A DNA stretch of 64,000 bases from NCBI GenBank assembly GCA_032622095.1, contig CP136066.1, positions 157,749,152-157,813,151 of the forward strand, in the 5' to 3' direction. This DNA is from Siphonodentalium dalli (taxonomy: Eukaryota > Mollusca > Scaphopoda > Gadilida > Siphonodentaliidae). Within the stretch, counting starts at the first letter, position 1; each line of letters opens with the position of its first letter. Under the pieces are notes generated by a model that worked only from the letters and a program-made list of their open reading frames with translations, had not been told where the DNA came from and did no database searches. A program made the translations under genes and the position numbers. Positions 46,632-57,963 of the stretch are shown piece after piece.

Positions 46632-47392
46632 CATGTGATGTGAAACACTCCAGTAGAAATTGAGAGTATTCTCGCTCAAAGTAGTTATTTTTACAAATAT
46701 TTTATCCAAATTGACAATACATACCGTCATTGTTATATATTAAAGACACATTATGGACTTGTTCGAGTGCGTGAAACTGTTAAGTTGATACTCAGGAGTT
46801 ATGACAACCTGGAGAATGTAGCATTCTACTAATGTCGCCGAAAATTTCAAAGAAATCGACCATACCACTCCATAGAAATCGTCGTCTGAACTATGTCCAA
46901 TTGTAAATATTTACATCCGGAGTTGGGACGCAACTATCGGCGATAAACAGACACAAATAATTTCGCCATCGAGAGTCATTGCATTTAATTATTATATCAG
47001 AATGACGTTGTGTGTGATGTCAATTTGAATTAATATTCGTAAACATAACTACAACAGCAAGAGTATTCTCCATTTCTGTTTGATCACCCTGCCGGAGTGT
47101 TTCACATCACTTACAATAAATACACGCAGCAATGTTCGATGGCGAAATCGTTTGCGTTAGTGTACTGTCGATAGTTGGATCCCGAATCGAGAAGTAAATA
47201 TTTACAATTGAGTGCATTTCAAATGATGTTTTCTATATATGTATTGGTACGGTCGATTTGTTTGAAATTTTCGGCGATTTTAGTTGAATGCTACATTCAC
47301 CCAGTTGGCATAGCGCCTGAGTACTAACTTACCAGTTTCACGCACCCGTACAAGTGATTTGAAGTGCATAATATGTCTTTAAATTTCAAGGA
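46632..47392. mobile_element. Family F copy split by another family F copy
   Basis: The outer copy starts 'gtgatgtgaaacactcc' at 46634 and ends 'gcataatatgtcttTTAA' at 47392, in the same direction as 9444-9818. At about 46739 it is interrupted by an opposite-direction copy (TTAA, AGACACATTATGGAC to GTGTTTCACATCAC, then TTAC) ending near 47110. The outer copy then resumes at 'gatggcgaaatcg' (47148). Confidence 0.72.
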
Positions 47393-47875
47393 GGTATATA
47401 TGCTTGTTTAAATGTTGGCGCTATAGGAGGAGTGTGAACGATTCCTGGGCGATATCTCAAGAAATAAGTATCTCGGGAATTCATATTTTCAAGGAAGGTT
47501 ACACTAAGCCAAACATGATAACCAGGTCTATATTTCAGGGACGTAGTCGCCTGTTTTTTTAAAGGGTGGGACTAGGATAAAGTACAAACGGTTCTTTTGC
47601 ATTTTTGTCAAAAAATAACGTTAACTAGCGAACGTTTGGTTGTCCGAAACGTGAACAATAAAGACGGCCAATGCAATTGCGGCCAGGTCCATCTCGACCA
47701 GATAAAGCACGTATACGCCACGTTCGAGTCAATCATTGAATGGCACCGAATTTCTGCTATCCGAACATACGTGTTCGCGACCTAGACTCCAATGGTATCA
47801 GTTTATCTTGTGTTAACTATTATTCCAATCCAAAGTAATCGACATAATTACGGATTGCAGTTGACTTAAAAGCCC

Positions 47876-48344
47876 ACTTAATTTTCGAGTCGCCGATTTT
47901 TTTTTATATAGTGACTTGATATACGGTTTTAATAACAATCTATGCCATCAAATATGATTAAAATACTATAATTCATCACTACTTGAAACATCTGTGTCTC
48001 AGAAGATGCCCACAGAGAAATAGAAAACTGCTGAAATCATAGAATGACTTCCTCCCTTTGAATCACAGAATGCAACAGAATTCAAACTTTTTCAATGGAA
48101 GGGGAAGAACACTATCTTTAATATATAGAGTTATTCCCCCTGCATTGGAAATAGTACTGCTTTTTACTGCAATCTAGATGACAAAACGAGTTGGCGACTC
48201 AACAAAAACAATATGTCCTCTGTTTATTACACCGGATAAGTTGATAATGCAATGTTTTGGAGCTTCCTCTTTCAAATGGTATATAATATGGCATATATTT
48301 TATATTATGTAATCTGGGGGTTCGAAAATTAAGTGGGCCTTTAA
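47876..48344. mobile_element. Family E element, complete
   Basis: TTAA at both ends, termini AAGCCCACTTAATTTTCGA and 'tcgaaaattaagtgggcct'. It is slightly longer than the 24.9 kb copy, with an extra ~50 bases in the middle. Confidence 0.8.
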
Positions 48345-48435
48345 TTACGCTGACCTTATTTCCTTCACATATATTTTGTCCAAGAGTATATTGGCCTAAT
48401 TTTAATTACAATCTTCGGCAAAAAGTCTTATTTCA

Positions 48436-48620
48436 AAGTCGCGGCCACATTGGATCCATTTAGCCCTGCATGGTCCGCGCGTTCAGTGCTACAGGTAAAA
48501 TATTCATGAATTCCATATATTCATAAGCTCCATATATGGAATACACCACCAGACCCTTGCATGTGCTGTAGGGCTGACTGTGCGGATCGGGGCTGGATGG
48601 ATCCAATATGGCCGCGACTT
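48436..48620. repeat. Family L foldback, second copy with different ends
   Basis: The ends 'aagtcgcggccacattggat' and complement differ from 21727-21955 in the outer 12 bases. They then share 'ttggatccat.yagcc' and the core AAGCTCCATATATGGAAT. Confidence 0.7.
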
Positions 48621-48840
48621 AGAAACAATGCTTATATAATGATCTTGAAAATGCTCTTGAACATTAGTATTCTTGTGCACATTAGGGTCTGTTCCCATCT
48701 GCAGTCGCGCGCGCGTCTTGTCGTGGCGACTTTTGCGGTGTGTGATAGTGTATGCGGTGAAGCCATTTATCACCAAATGCCATTCCAGTCAATACATTAA
48801 CAGGCAATCATCGTAATCCGCGTTATCACGTAGATTGACA

Positions 48841-49083
48841 TTAAGCTTTCATGACTGGAGCTGCGCTGGTGCAGTATTACAGACCCTGGGCCAGCTCCCT
48901 ATGGGAGACTAGCCTATATAAGAGAATGCACTGGCTTACTATAGGTCAATGTAAATATTGTTAGGCCAATGTATTCTCTTATATATGCGAGGCTCTCTTT
49001 TGGGAGACTCGCATATATAACAGACAGCATTGGCACAAGTTTTTCGCAAAAAAATCATGAAGCTCCAGTCATGGAAGAGTTGA
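48841..49083. repeat. Family B element with 'GACTGGAGCT' termini, second copy
   Basis: TTAAGCTTTCATGACTGGAG on the left and 'agctccagtcatggaagagt' on the right. One hairpin is reduced and the other is intact with tip GGCTCTCTTTTGGGAGAC. It is the same subtype as 11030-11252. Confidence 0.72.
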
Positions 49084-49177
49084 GATCTAATTCTGAATTG
49101 TACTGCTTACTGTAATTTTTATTGACTCGATATCGAACAATTAATTGTTGTTGTAATTGGCAACGTGTATATATTAG

Positions 49178-50076
49178 TTAAAGACATATTATGCACTTCA
49201 AATCACTTGTACGGGCACGTGAAACTGATAAGTTAGTACGCAGGCGCTATGCCAAATGGACGAATATAGCATTCTACTGACATCGCCGACAATTCCAAAC
49301 GAATCGACTGTACCACTACATAGAAAACATCGTTTGAACTGCACTCAATTGTGAATATTTACTTCTCGATTCGGGACGCAACAATCGGCGATAAACTAAC
49401 GCAAACGGTATCGTCATCGAGAGTCAATGTATTCAATTAATATACAAGAAAACTATAGTCAGAAATGGTAACGCGCTCAAGATCATGTATTATATATACC
49501 CATGCTTGTAATTATATAATATAAAATATATTGGTTTCGCGAATGACCAACTCAGAATTCCGTTAAAATAACAATAACAACCAGCACTTAATTAACGAAC
49601 CGGCGGCCGACTCGGCCGTCTCCGACCACAACCATCAGTGGGCTGCAGAACGAAACATATCTATAAAAGTTGAAATATAAGACTTACAAATTATCTATTA
49701 AATTTCTTTTATTGGTAGGCCTAATTGACATAGATTGTCACAAACCAAAAATCAACATTATTGACTTAATAATGTAAAGGACAATAAACGAAATTGAAAT
49801 TCCCAACTACACCTTTTACCGGACTCGGCCTCCTAGTCGCGCAGTTCGACTTTTAAACCGGAAAAAACAATTATCTATAAATAAAATTCCCATCGGACCA
49901 CATATTTCAAGAATTTGCAGAACAGTATACACGCGGCGCGCGCTAATAAGAATGACGGTGTGTGTTGTCAATTTGAATACAATATTTGTAAAGCAACATG
50001 TAACTACTTTGAGCAAGAGTATTCTCCATTTCTATTTGAAACCCTATACTGGATCGAGTGTTTCACAATACTTTAA
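49178..50076. mobile_element. Family F copy carrying the ~500-base insert
   Basis: TTAA-bounded; starts AGACATATTATGCACTTC and ends GAGTGTTTCACAATAC. It is split at 'aattaatata|taagaatgac' by 49445-49946. The flanking halves rejoin to match 9444-9818 in complement. Confidence 0.75.
49445..49946. mobile_element. Helitron-like non-autonomous insert, copy 1
   Basis: 502 bases from 'caagaaaactatagtcagaa' to 'cgcggcgcgcgctaa'. It has no inverted ends. Host sequence reads TA before and TA after. The 3' end CTAA after a GC-rich stretch followed by host T fits a Helitron 3' end (CTRR, insertion between A and T), but the 5' end is CA rather than the canonical TC. Alternatively it is an unknown element with TA duplication. 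There is no coding frame. Confidence 0.55.
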
Positions 50077-50954
50077 CAGTTGATAGCGGACCAACGTAGG
50101 CCTACTAAACTCGAGAAAGAAATGGTTACTACAAGATGAAAGAGAAACGATAGGAATATTCCCTTAGCTGAACAGCAAGATACTGGTTATCGAACGGTTA
50201 ATATATTGGTACCTTTCACACTTAAACCTGGTATCGTTCAAGGGATAACCCTATTATAGTCTTAGCTATAATTGTTCAGGATAAAACTCGAAACTATATG
50301 GAATTGTAGCAATACGATGTTTATATTCTCAATCAGCTGATTCAGTTTCAACACAAATGGGCCGTATCTATGAATTTCGCCGATATAATGTTAATCGGGT
50401 AAATATCTATATATTGAAATGGAAACGAAACAATAGGATTATAAAAAAAATCGTTCACTCATATCGTACAGCTTCGCCATCATGCATAAACGGTCAATAG
50501 AAACTTAATGCGGGTACATCTGTAGCATCTCCGTAGCCGTACTAAACTATTGGCTGAGTTTGCGTGTGGTCGAGGTGTGGGGGAACAATGTGTGTGATGT
50601 GCCCTATATATACACCCCGTTTGTTGCGACAACAGTATCAAGAGATTGCTATCTCGTTAAAGAATAATGGCCCTTGTTCATACAATGCTAAATATCGACT
50701 ACTGACTTTTTAGCGCAAAATGTCAATAGGTCTTATAAACATTACAAGGGTTGGTACGTGGCCCGGAAGCTGCTTGGTCATTGTTATGTGCTCGGGAAGG
50801 CATAAACATGCACGTCCGCATTTAGTTTACATGTATATATCAATCGTACTACTATACTACACAACAAGAATGATAACGTTGTCGCAACGACTATTGTATT
50901 TCGCTGCGAAAACCGTGATTCGTCGAGATAAACAAGAGTTATGTGTATTGAATA
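50077..50954. other. Stretch without recognised features
   Basis: I see no repeat family or coding motif here. The open frame at 50720-50998 runs into family E. Confidence 0.4.
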
Positions 50955-51388
50955 TTAAAGGCCCACTTACTTTTTTGAATCCCCAGATCACATTATAAAA
51001 AACATATGACATATTATATACCATTTGAAAGAGAAAAGCTCCAAAACATTGTATTATCAACTTATCCGATGTAATAAACTATCAACGTGTTGTTTTTGTT
51101 GAGTTACCGACGTGTTTTTGTGCTTATGTTTCATCTAGAAAAGTCAATGGAAAGGGAATAACTCTTTACCTTAGTTTGAATTATGTTGCATTCTGGAAAT
51201 GTTTCATGATGTCAGCTATTTTCTATTAGTCTATGCAGACTATGGGCACCTTCTGAGACACAGACGTTCCAAATGGTGATGAATTATGGTATTTTAATCA
51301 TATTTTATGTCATACATTGTTATTAAAACCGTATATCAAGGCACTATAAAAAATAATCGGCGACTCGAATATTAAATGGTCCTTTTAA
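50955..51388. mobile_element. Family E element, complete, opposite direction
   Basis: TTAA at both ends; left AGGCCCACTTACTTTTTTGA, right 'tcgaatattaaatggtcctt'. It matches the 24.9 kb copy in reverse complement. Confidence 0.78.
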
Positions 51389-51859
51389 TCTTCTCCGCTC
51401 ACAATCCCGGCGGGACGATGTCCCGATGTCAGCTATTTGCGGCGAATCGTCGATGTGTTGAGGGGACTCATCGCCGCAATGTTGAGAGTACTGATCGCCG
51501 CGATTCATGAGAGAAATTAAACCGTTTCGTCTATGATGTAATGTTGGCTAAAGTTACCACATGAAAGCCCACACACTCCTTGCAGGGTTTACCTCCCTTG
51601 GTGACTCGGTAAGGAAGCATGCATCCTGGTGCGCTCTGGTAGAGATTGGAGAGCCCACTCAATGTTTTAGTCCCCGACCATTGCTATACAGAGTCAGCGT
51701 TGGTACAGATTATAATATTGTTGGCATGAAATACAATAAAAATATATATTCATTGGACCAGGATACAGAACAGCAGTGGCTAAGGATTGTCCACCAAGTG
51801 ATAGAGATTATCAGATTCACCCCCAAGACTTCCCACTTTATTTACCCAAAATGCTTAAA

Positions 51860-52093
51860 AATTCAAAACTATGAGATAGAGTTATTCTCCTTCCATCGAA
51901 GACAGGTAGTACAGTTCAGATCAAAATTAAGAACAGAACAACTCAGAAAACACGTCGGTACCTCGACAAACAAACATGTTCACAGTTTATTTGACCGGAT
52001 TAGTTGATAATACAATGTTTTGGAGATTCCTATAATATAGAATATGTTGTATATAATGTGATCCGGGGGTTCGAACATTAAGTGGGCCTCTAA
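51860..52093. repeat. Family E truncated copy
   Basis: Only the right half is present, ending 'gggggttcgaacattaagtg' + GGCCT. The 148-residue open frame at 51561-52007 overlaps this and is not a gene that I recognise. Confidence 0.6.
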
Positions 52094-52146
52094 GCTTGTA
52101 AGTACGTCCCTGCTGTTTGAACTTGATCTTCAGCTTTGTTAGAGCG

Positions 52147-52440
52147 TTAAATATACGGGCGGCATTGGCGGAGGGTATGCTGTTTAAATATTCACCTGCG
52201 TCAAAACCGCCATAAACAGAAAGCATAGTAAAATATAGACAGACTTTGTTCTTCTACCAATAAGAAATATGGCATATATAAAGAGTATGTTATTGTCAAT
52301 TGTTTTTCCTTTGTTATGTAAACAAAAGCAAAACACGTTACGTTACCTGGCCTATAGATCCGGATATGGTAAACATAAAGAGCGTTATTTGTTGCTGTTT
52401 TCCTGATATGGAAATAATAAAGAGCGTTTATATATTTTTT
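52147..52440. repeat. Family I fragment and 'ataaagagcgtt' repeats
   Basis: 52147-52260 matches the left part of family I ('taaatatacgggcggcattg', 'aaaccgccataaacagaaag'). ATAAAGAGCGTT then occurs at about 52377 and 52420; the same word recurs near 60.6-60.9 kb. Confidence 0.5.
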
Positions 52441-53029
52441 GTGTGATCAACCAATAGAATTGCGCTGTGTTATGTAAACAGAAGCACAACATCTGTAACA
52501 CGAGCAGGCTCTTGTTTACGTACACCATCGTACGTCTTGGCGACAATATACTATTTACGCGCTGATTATGTTTGGTATATGAACACAAATATATATATTA
52601 TAATATTCCTTCTGTTGATGGCGATTTGAACAAATATGAATATTTCTGCAACGAATGCCGCCCGTTTCTTTAATATATTCGGTTGGAGTGAATATCAAGC
52701 TTTCGTATGCCACCGAAACGAGCCATCTGTGTAGGATATTCTTCGAGAAATGCATGGTCGGTTCTACGCTACATTCCAAAAGTCTTGTTACAAAATCTTA
52801 TACATGCATGTAATAAATATCAAATATACCGAAATTCATTATCCGACTCCTTAGATAAGACGTAATAGCTAGAAGTTCACACATTGTGTGTTTCTCTCCA
52901 TTGCGTCTGCTGATATTATGGGAACTCACCAGATGAGATATAGTCTATTCCCACGTATACTATATTCATAAATCAAAGCTCTGACGCGAACCACGTGATA
53001 TACCCCATTTTACCCTACACAAGAACAAC

Positions 53030-53444
53030 AGTCTGCGGTAAAAAAAATATAATTGATTCGAGTCGAGGAACCCACCCATCAAAGCTCTTGAGTGATCAGA
53101 TACCGATTTTTAAAATCTATTATTTTTCACCACCCATAATTTAGGTGGCCCAGTAAATGGTCAACGAGAACACGGTCTCTGACCAAATTGCGGATGAAGA
53201 TGGATAACTCTAAAACCAAGTGGCTTTTTTGTGTTAGGTATTTGACAAACCGGAAAAAATGTCGTTGAAAAAAATGTTGATATATAACAGGTTTTTGTGC
53301 ATTTTTATAATAAAGTTGACTGCACTGGTTTGCAATATTTTTGGGCAATTAATCGATTCTGATAAATGGAGCGGCATTTAAAAAAAACGTTGTTGTTGGT
53401 ATCTGATGATATGGGGACCATCGAATGGGATATAGTACCTTTAA
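53030..53444. repeat. Family D element, copy
   Basis: From 'attgattcgagtcgaggaac' to 'gggatatagtacct' + TTAA. Homologous to 31000-31451. Confidence 0.65.
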
Positions 53445-53609
53445 CATTATGTTCTAGATAGTCTTTATATACAATTAGTCTGTACGTGTGGGTGGATATG
53501 AAATACATGTAATCTAATCATTTATTTATATATAGTGATAATATTGTTTTAGGGGAAGCAGGAAGACAGCCCGGCAGACTGGCGGCAGGGCTATGTTATC
53601 CCATCAATA

Positions 53610-53800
53610 TACAGTAATGCCCTAAATAATCGACTCCTTAACCACAGCAGAATTATGGGTAATTTTTCAGGAGTTAGTCCGAAATATGGCTTGTTCAAAG
53701 CTCCGTTGAATGGCAACAAGCCATATTTCCGACTAAATCCTGAAAAATTACCCATAATTCTGCTGTGGTTAAGGAGTCGATTATGTAGGGTATTACTGTA
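53610..53800. repeat. Family A palindromic MITE
   Basis: TACAGTAATGCCCTAAATAA to 'gtagggtattactgta'. The central 'agctctcagtgagagct' is partly lost (TTCAAAGCTCCGTTGAATGG instead). Confidence 0.85.
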
Positions 53801-54013
53801 CAACATTACCTCGTTATGTGATACTCTCATTGTATTATTCATGTGTGTATTTAAATAAATTATCCTATCCTATCCTAAGATTTATTGGATGTGGTGACAA
53901 GAAAAAACGCCCCAACAGCTAAATATGATCAGACAAGACTTTCATCTCACATTTCATTTGTAAAACTGTTCTGTAGTACACAAAATCACAAAAAGGAGCA
54001 TGTGTATATTACA

Positions 54014-54660
54014 GGCCCACTTAATTTTCGAACCACAAGATCACATTGTACAAGAAAAACATAGTCAGAAATGGTAACGTGCTCAAGATCACATATTATA
54101 TACCCATGCTTGTAATTATAGAATATAAAATATATTGGTTTCGCGAATGACCAACTCAGAAGTCCGTTAAAATAACAATAACAACCAGCACCTAATTAAC
54201 GAACCGGCGGCCGACTCGGCCGTCTCCGACCACAACCATCAGTGGGCTGCAGAACGAAACATATCTATAAAAGTTGAAATATAAGACTTACAAATTATCT
54301 TTTAAATTTCTTTTATTGGTAATTGACATAGCTTGTTACAAACCAAAAATCAACATTATTGACTTAATAATGTAAAGGACAATAAACGAAATTGAAATTC
54401 CCAACTACACCTTTTACCGGATTCTGCCTCTTGGTCGCGAAGTTCGACTTTTAAACCGGAAATACCAATTATCTATAAATAAAATTCCCATCGGACCACA
54501 GCTTTCAAGAATTTGCAGAACAGTATACACGCGGCGCGCGCTAATAAAATATATGCCATATTATATACCATTTGAAAGAGGAAGCTTCAAAACATTGCAT
54601 TATCAAATTACCAGGTGCAATAAACTGTGAACATGTTGTTTTTGGCAATAAAATGTAATA
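54014..54660. mobile_element. Family E copy split by the ~500-base insert
   Basis: 'aggcccacttaattttcgaa' through 'gatcacattgta' (54050), then the insert, then 'taaaatatatgccatatta' from 54545. The right part fades near 54660, so the copy is also truncated. Confidence 0.75.
54051..54544. mobile_element. Helitron-like non-autonomous insert, copy 2
   Basis: 494 bases, near-identical to 49445-49946 (small indels only), with the same start 'caagaaaa' and the same end 'gcgcgcgctaa'. It again sits between host TA and TA. Near-identity implies recent movement or recent duplication. Confidence 0.6.
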
Positions 54661-54780
54661 TTTTGGTGCGTTTAAATTTTTCATTATTTCTAACTAGTCG
54701 ACATGTTTGGGCTGAGATTTGCTGAAAAAAAATAATTTACTCTTGAGTATTGACAAAATTTTATGCTGCTCTTGGAATTT

Positions 54781-55233
54781 GAAGGTACTCAATCTGATTC
54801 GATGGTCCCATATCATCAAGATTCCAACAACAATAAAAAAAATTAAATGCCGCTTCAGTTATCAGAATCGATTAATTGCCCAAAAATAATGCGAACCGCA
54901 GTCAACTATATCTATAAAATTGCCCAAAACGTATTATTTATTAACATTTTGTTCAACGAAATTTGGCCGGATTGTCAATATCTAACACCCAAAGCCACTT
55001 GATTTTAGAATTATCCATCTTAATCCGCAATTTGGTCCGAGACCGTCGGCTTGACGAATATTTGCCATGCCGCCAAAAATTACATATCCCGGGAAATAAC
55101 AAATTTCAAAAATCGATATCTGACCACTCTGAGCTTTGATGGGTGGGTTCATCGACTCGAATCAATTATGTTTTACCCCCGAAGCCAAAGAAGTAGTAAT
55201 TTGGGAGCATTCATTCGGATTTTGCACCTTTAA
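54781..55233. repeat. Family D element, complete copy
   Basis: Starts 'gaaggtactcaatctgattc' and ends 'attcggattttgcaccttTAA'. Its last TTAA (55230-55233) is also the first TTAA of the following family H copy. Confidence 0.72.
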
Positions 55234-55437
55234 CCCTTTCTATACTAAATAGATTACGCCATTCAGTTATACAGGTATACATTATAATGATCTATTATTC
55301 ATTTGGAGGGGTGTTAAGGTGACAAAATCAGACGACGGATAAATAAATGAATTAATGTTGAACTTATTATCTGAACATTTAAAATACCTATGGGATAACT
55401 ACTCATCAACGATGCTTAAGTATATACAGTGTTAGGA
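55230..55437. repeat. Family H element, copy
   Basis: TTAACCCTTTCTATACTAAA on the left and 'atgcttaagtatatacagtg' as a degraded right end. Confidence 0.6.
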
Positions 55438-55451
55438 CACATCGGCGACTA

Positions 55452-55826
55452 TATAGGATCAAGCCTGAGTTTAGTGTGCCTTCATTTGCAGAATGAGGTC
55501 CCCAGGTGGTGAATTTAGTGAAGCTTAGGCCCCATCTTCTCTGGACAGTTTCTTTATTATCAAATTTCTATAGAAACTTCTTCACATATATTCTATTTCT
55601 TTTTTAGTATCGTTTCTCTATCTCTCCAAATTGGCAGACGACACATTGCATAATCGAGGTTCCCAATGGGTGTACATCATAATATTCACCATTTGGGAAA
55701 CTTCAAATCTGAGTTTATGTCTGCCATAGCAGATAAGGCCATGCAGAATGAGGTTCACAGAGGGTGAATTTGGTGATGCTAACCCGCTATGAAAATTACA
55801 GGCACACTATAATCAGGCTTGTATAG
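55452..55826. repeat. Family C composite copy
   Basis: 'gatcaagcctgagtttagtg' to 'aggcacactataatcaggct'. It has the left arm, the middle block 'gcataatcgaggttcccaat' and a reduced right foldback, like 21073-21530. Confidence 0.68.
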
Positions 55827-55995
55827 AATGTGCATTCACTTCTAAAATTAAATTAATTAATGTGACATTGATCTGCCGGGATTGAGGCTACAATGTGCAT
55901 TTTATGTGGAATGGTGTGTTAGAAATACGACTGACGCTGGGACATAACTATCCCTGTATATACTATACATGTAGTTAATTATAAACCCTTTGTAG

Positions 55996-56659
55996 GCAAA
56001 GATAACAGTGGCGAACGAGAAAATCTGTCAGAAAATGAGGACGCTTCGGACATTGGGGGAAACAACAGTGAATGGGATGAACTACTGGCCAACTTGACTG
56101 AAGACCAGTCAGGAACGACAATCGACCAAAGCCGACCTAGTATCGACGGCCGACTGTCACGCAGGAGAGAAGAGTCGCCGAAAGAGACTTCACCACAACC
56201 CAGCGACGAGAAGTTGGAACCGATGAAGCGAGCAACCAGTTTTATTAAGCTAGTTCTCCCATCCGAGGATGGGACGGTTGGAATTGCTAGGAGACACAGC
56301 GTACAAAGCATCAACACACCTGGTTGTGAAGACGACGGATCGAAGAAGAACAAGTCTGGAATTTCGAAAATATCAAACATATGCCCTGGTGCAAGACCCG
56401 AATTGGTACCAAAGCCACCACCAGGACCGAGGCCAAATTTTTCTGATAAGTCCCAAGGCAAGCGCAAACTGACGGGATATATTCCAAGTAAAACAACAAC
56501 ACCACTGCTACCGCTTCGGCGGCAACTCAAGATGCCGGGAGCCGATAAGAAATTATCACACAATGGCGCAGCTATGGGACATAGGGAAGATTACCATGTG
56601 GAGAATGGGTCTTCTCATTCCAGCTCTGAAGAGATTGAACGAGGAACATCTCCATGCAA
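55996..56659 (+). CDS. Long exon of an unidentified disordered protein
   Basis: The acceptor 'taaaccctttgtag' ends at 55995. The frame is open for about 221 codons and has a donor GTGAGT at 56660 (phase 1 in, phase 1 out); unspliced it would stop at 56667-56669. The product begins KDNSGERENLSENEDASD. It is rich in S, E, K, R and P, with a PKA-type RRHS site, SP/TP sites (EESPKETSP), a PPPGPRP proline motif and an acidic SSSEEIERG end. There are no hydrophobic segments or domain motifs, so it looks like a cytoplasmic or nuclear disordered region. It cannot follow the last nidogen exon directly, because that exon ends in phase 0. I do not recognise the gene. Confidence 0.6.
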
Positions 56660-56769
56660 ATGTGAGTAGACTTCATGGTTTCGGTATAGTCCATGAGCCA
56701 GGCTCCCCAAAAATGGAAAATGGTACCAATTTGGTGGGCAAATTCTATCAACATTTTTCTGAATGCCTA

Positions 56770-57963
56770 TAACCTGAAGTTTATCTCAGTGCTGGGGCAC
56801 ACTGGGGCAGTGTAGCTGTGCAAAATTTGTGTTTCCATGGCAACGGAGGGTGTTTTTGGCCCGTATACAAATTATGCATATAATGGTTTATAACTAGAAA
56901 GTTTAAGGCAGTACGTCTACCTGTGCATCGGTATGGGGTGCTACCATTGTTGGGCTTTCCCCTCAAGAGGTCAAGGTCATATATAAAGGTCAAGGTCATC
57001 GACCAAAATAATAGCATTTTTCATAACGGGTCATACATATTCTACCCACTGAGTTTATATATCAGATCTGAATACGTTATCTTTGCTCAGAAATAATATA
57101 TAGCATATAGGCTACATGGACAACTGCGTTGTTATTGAAACCGAGAAGTCCCTCATGAGATATAGTCTTTAAACTTGGTGACCATTTTCCATAATGGGTC
57201 AAAATAAGTTATTTCAAAACATATCGTCCTTCTGTGTAATAGTATCGATTAGATACTTATAGTGGGATCCCTTAAGGGTTGAATCGTGATTTTAGTGACT
57301 AAAGCATGAAACTTCAACAATATGTTGCTTGGGTATAAGGAATTTTTTTTTGAAGAGTGCTCGGGTTGGGGGGGGGGGGGGGTGGGGGGTCATCTATTAT
57401 GATAAAATCAGGTTTCCATGGCAACGGCATACAATATTTAAAGAAATATTTAAAAAGCCACTTTTGAGATTCAACGAATCTTGGGTTTAAACAAATTATG
57501 TTAACTCATATAGCTCTCATTAATGGTCCACCAAGCGGACCTGGTCACCATGGCATATTGGGTCAAGGTCAATTACCAGGGTCACGGTCATTGGGGAAAA
57601 TGTATTATTTTGGTCTATATTTTATCGATTGTCTAATATTTCGTTTAATGCAGTAAGTCTATCTTTGCAATGGTATGGGGTTTTGGCCATTGATGTACTT
57701 TCTGTTGACGCTGGAGATTTCATATCGGGTCATAGTTTCTACCAACTGAGTTTATATATCAGTTCTGAATACATTATCTTTGCTCAGAAATAATCTACAA
57801 CATATATGCTACATGGAGAACTGCGTTATTATTGCAACCGGCAAGTCGTGAGATATAAGTCTTTAAACATTGTGGCCATTTTCAAAACTGGGTCAAAATC
57901 AGTTATTTCCCAAGATATCGTGTTTTTGTGTATGTTATAGTTAGATATTTATAGTAGGATCCT
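56770..57963. repeat. Family M tandem repeats
   Basis: A ~180-base block around 57050-57230 ('ctttgctcagaaataat', 'ctacatgg.gaactgcgtt') recurs at 57751-57930, about 700 bases on. 'ggtttccatggcaacggcat' and 'ctaaagcatgaaacttc' also recur here and at 62.6-63.8 kb. A G-run (about 57370-57387) lies within it. Confidence 0.65.

Noticed and set aside
51561-52007. 148-residue open frame on the + strand
   Set aside because: Runs into a truncated family E element and has no recognisable motif.
55979-56563. 194-residue open frame on the - strand
   Set aside because: Antisense of the disordered exon. It lacks motifs and plausible splice sites on that strand.
19274-56659. Joining the last nidogen exon directly to the exon at 55996
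   Set aside because: The donor at 19456 leaves in phase 0 and the acceptor at 55996 needs phase 1. The intron would exceed 36 kb, and nidogens normally end at the last EGF.
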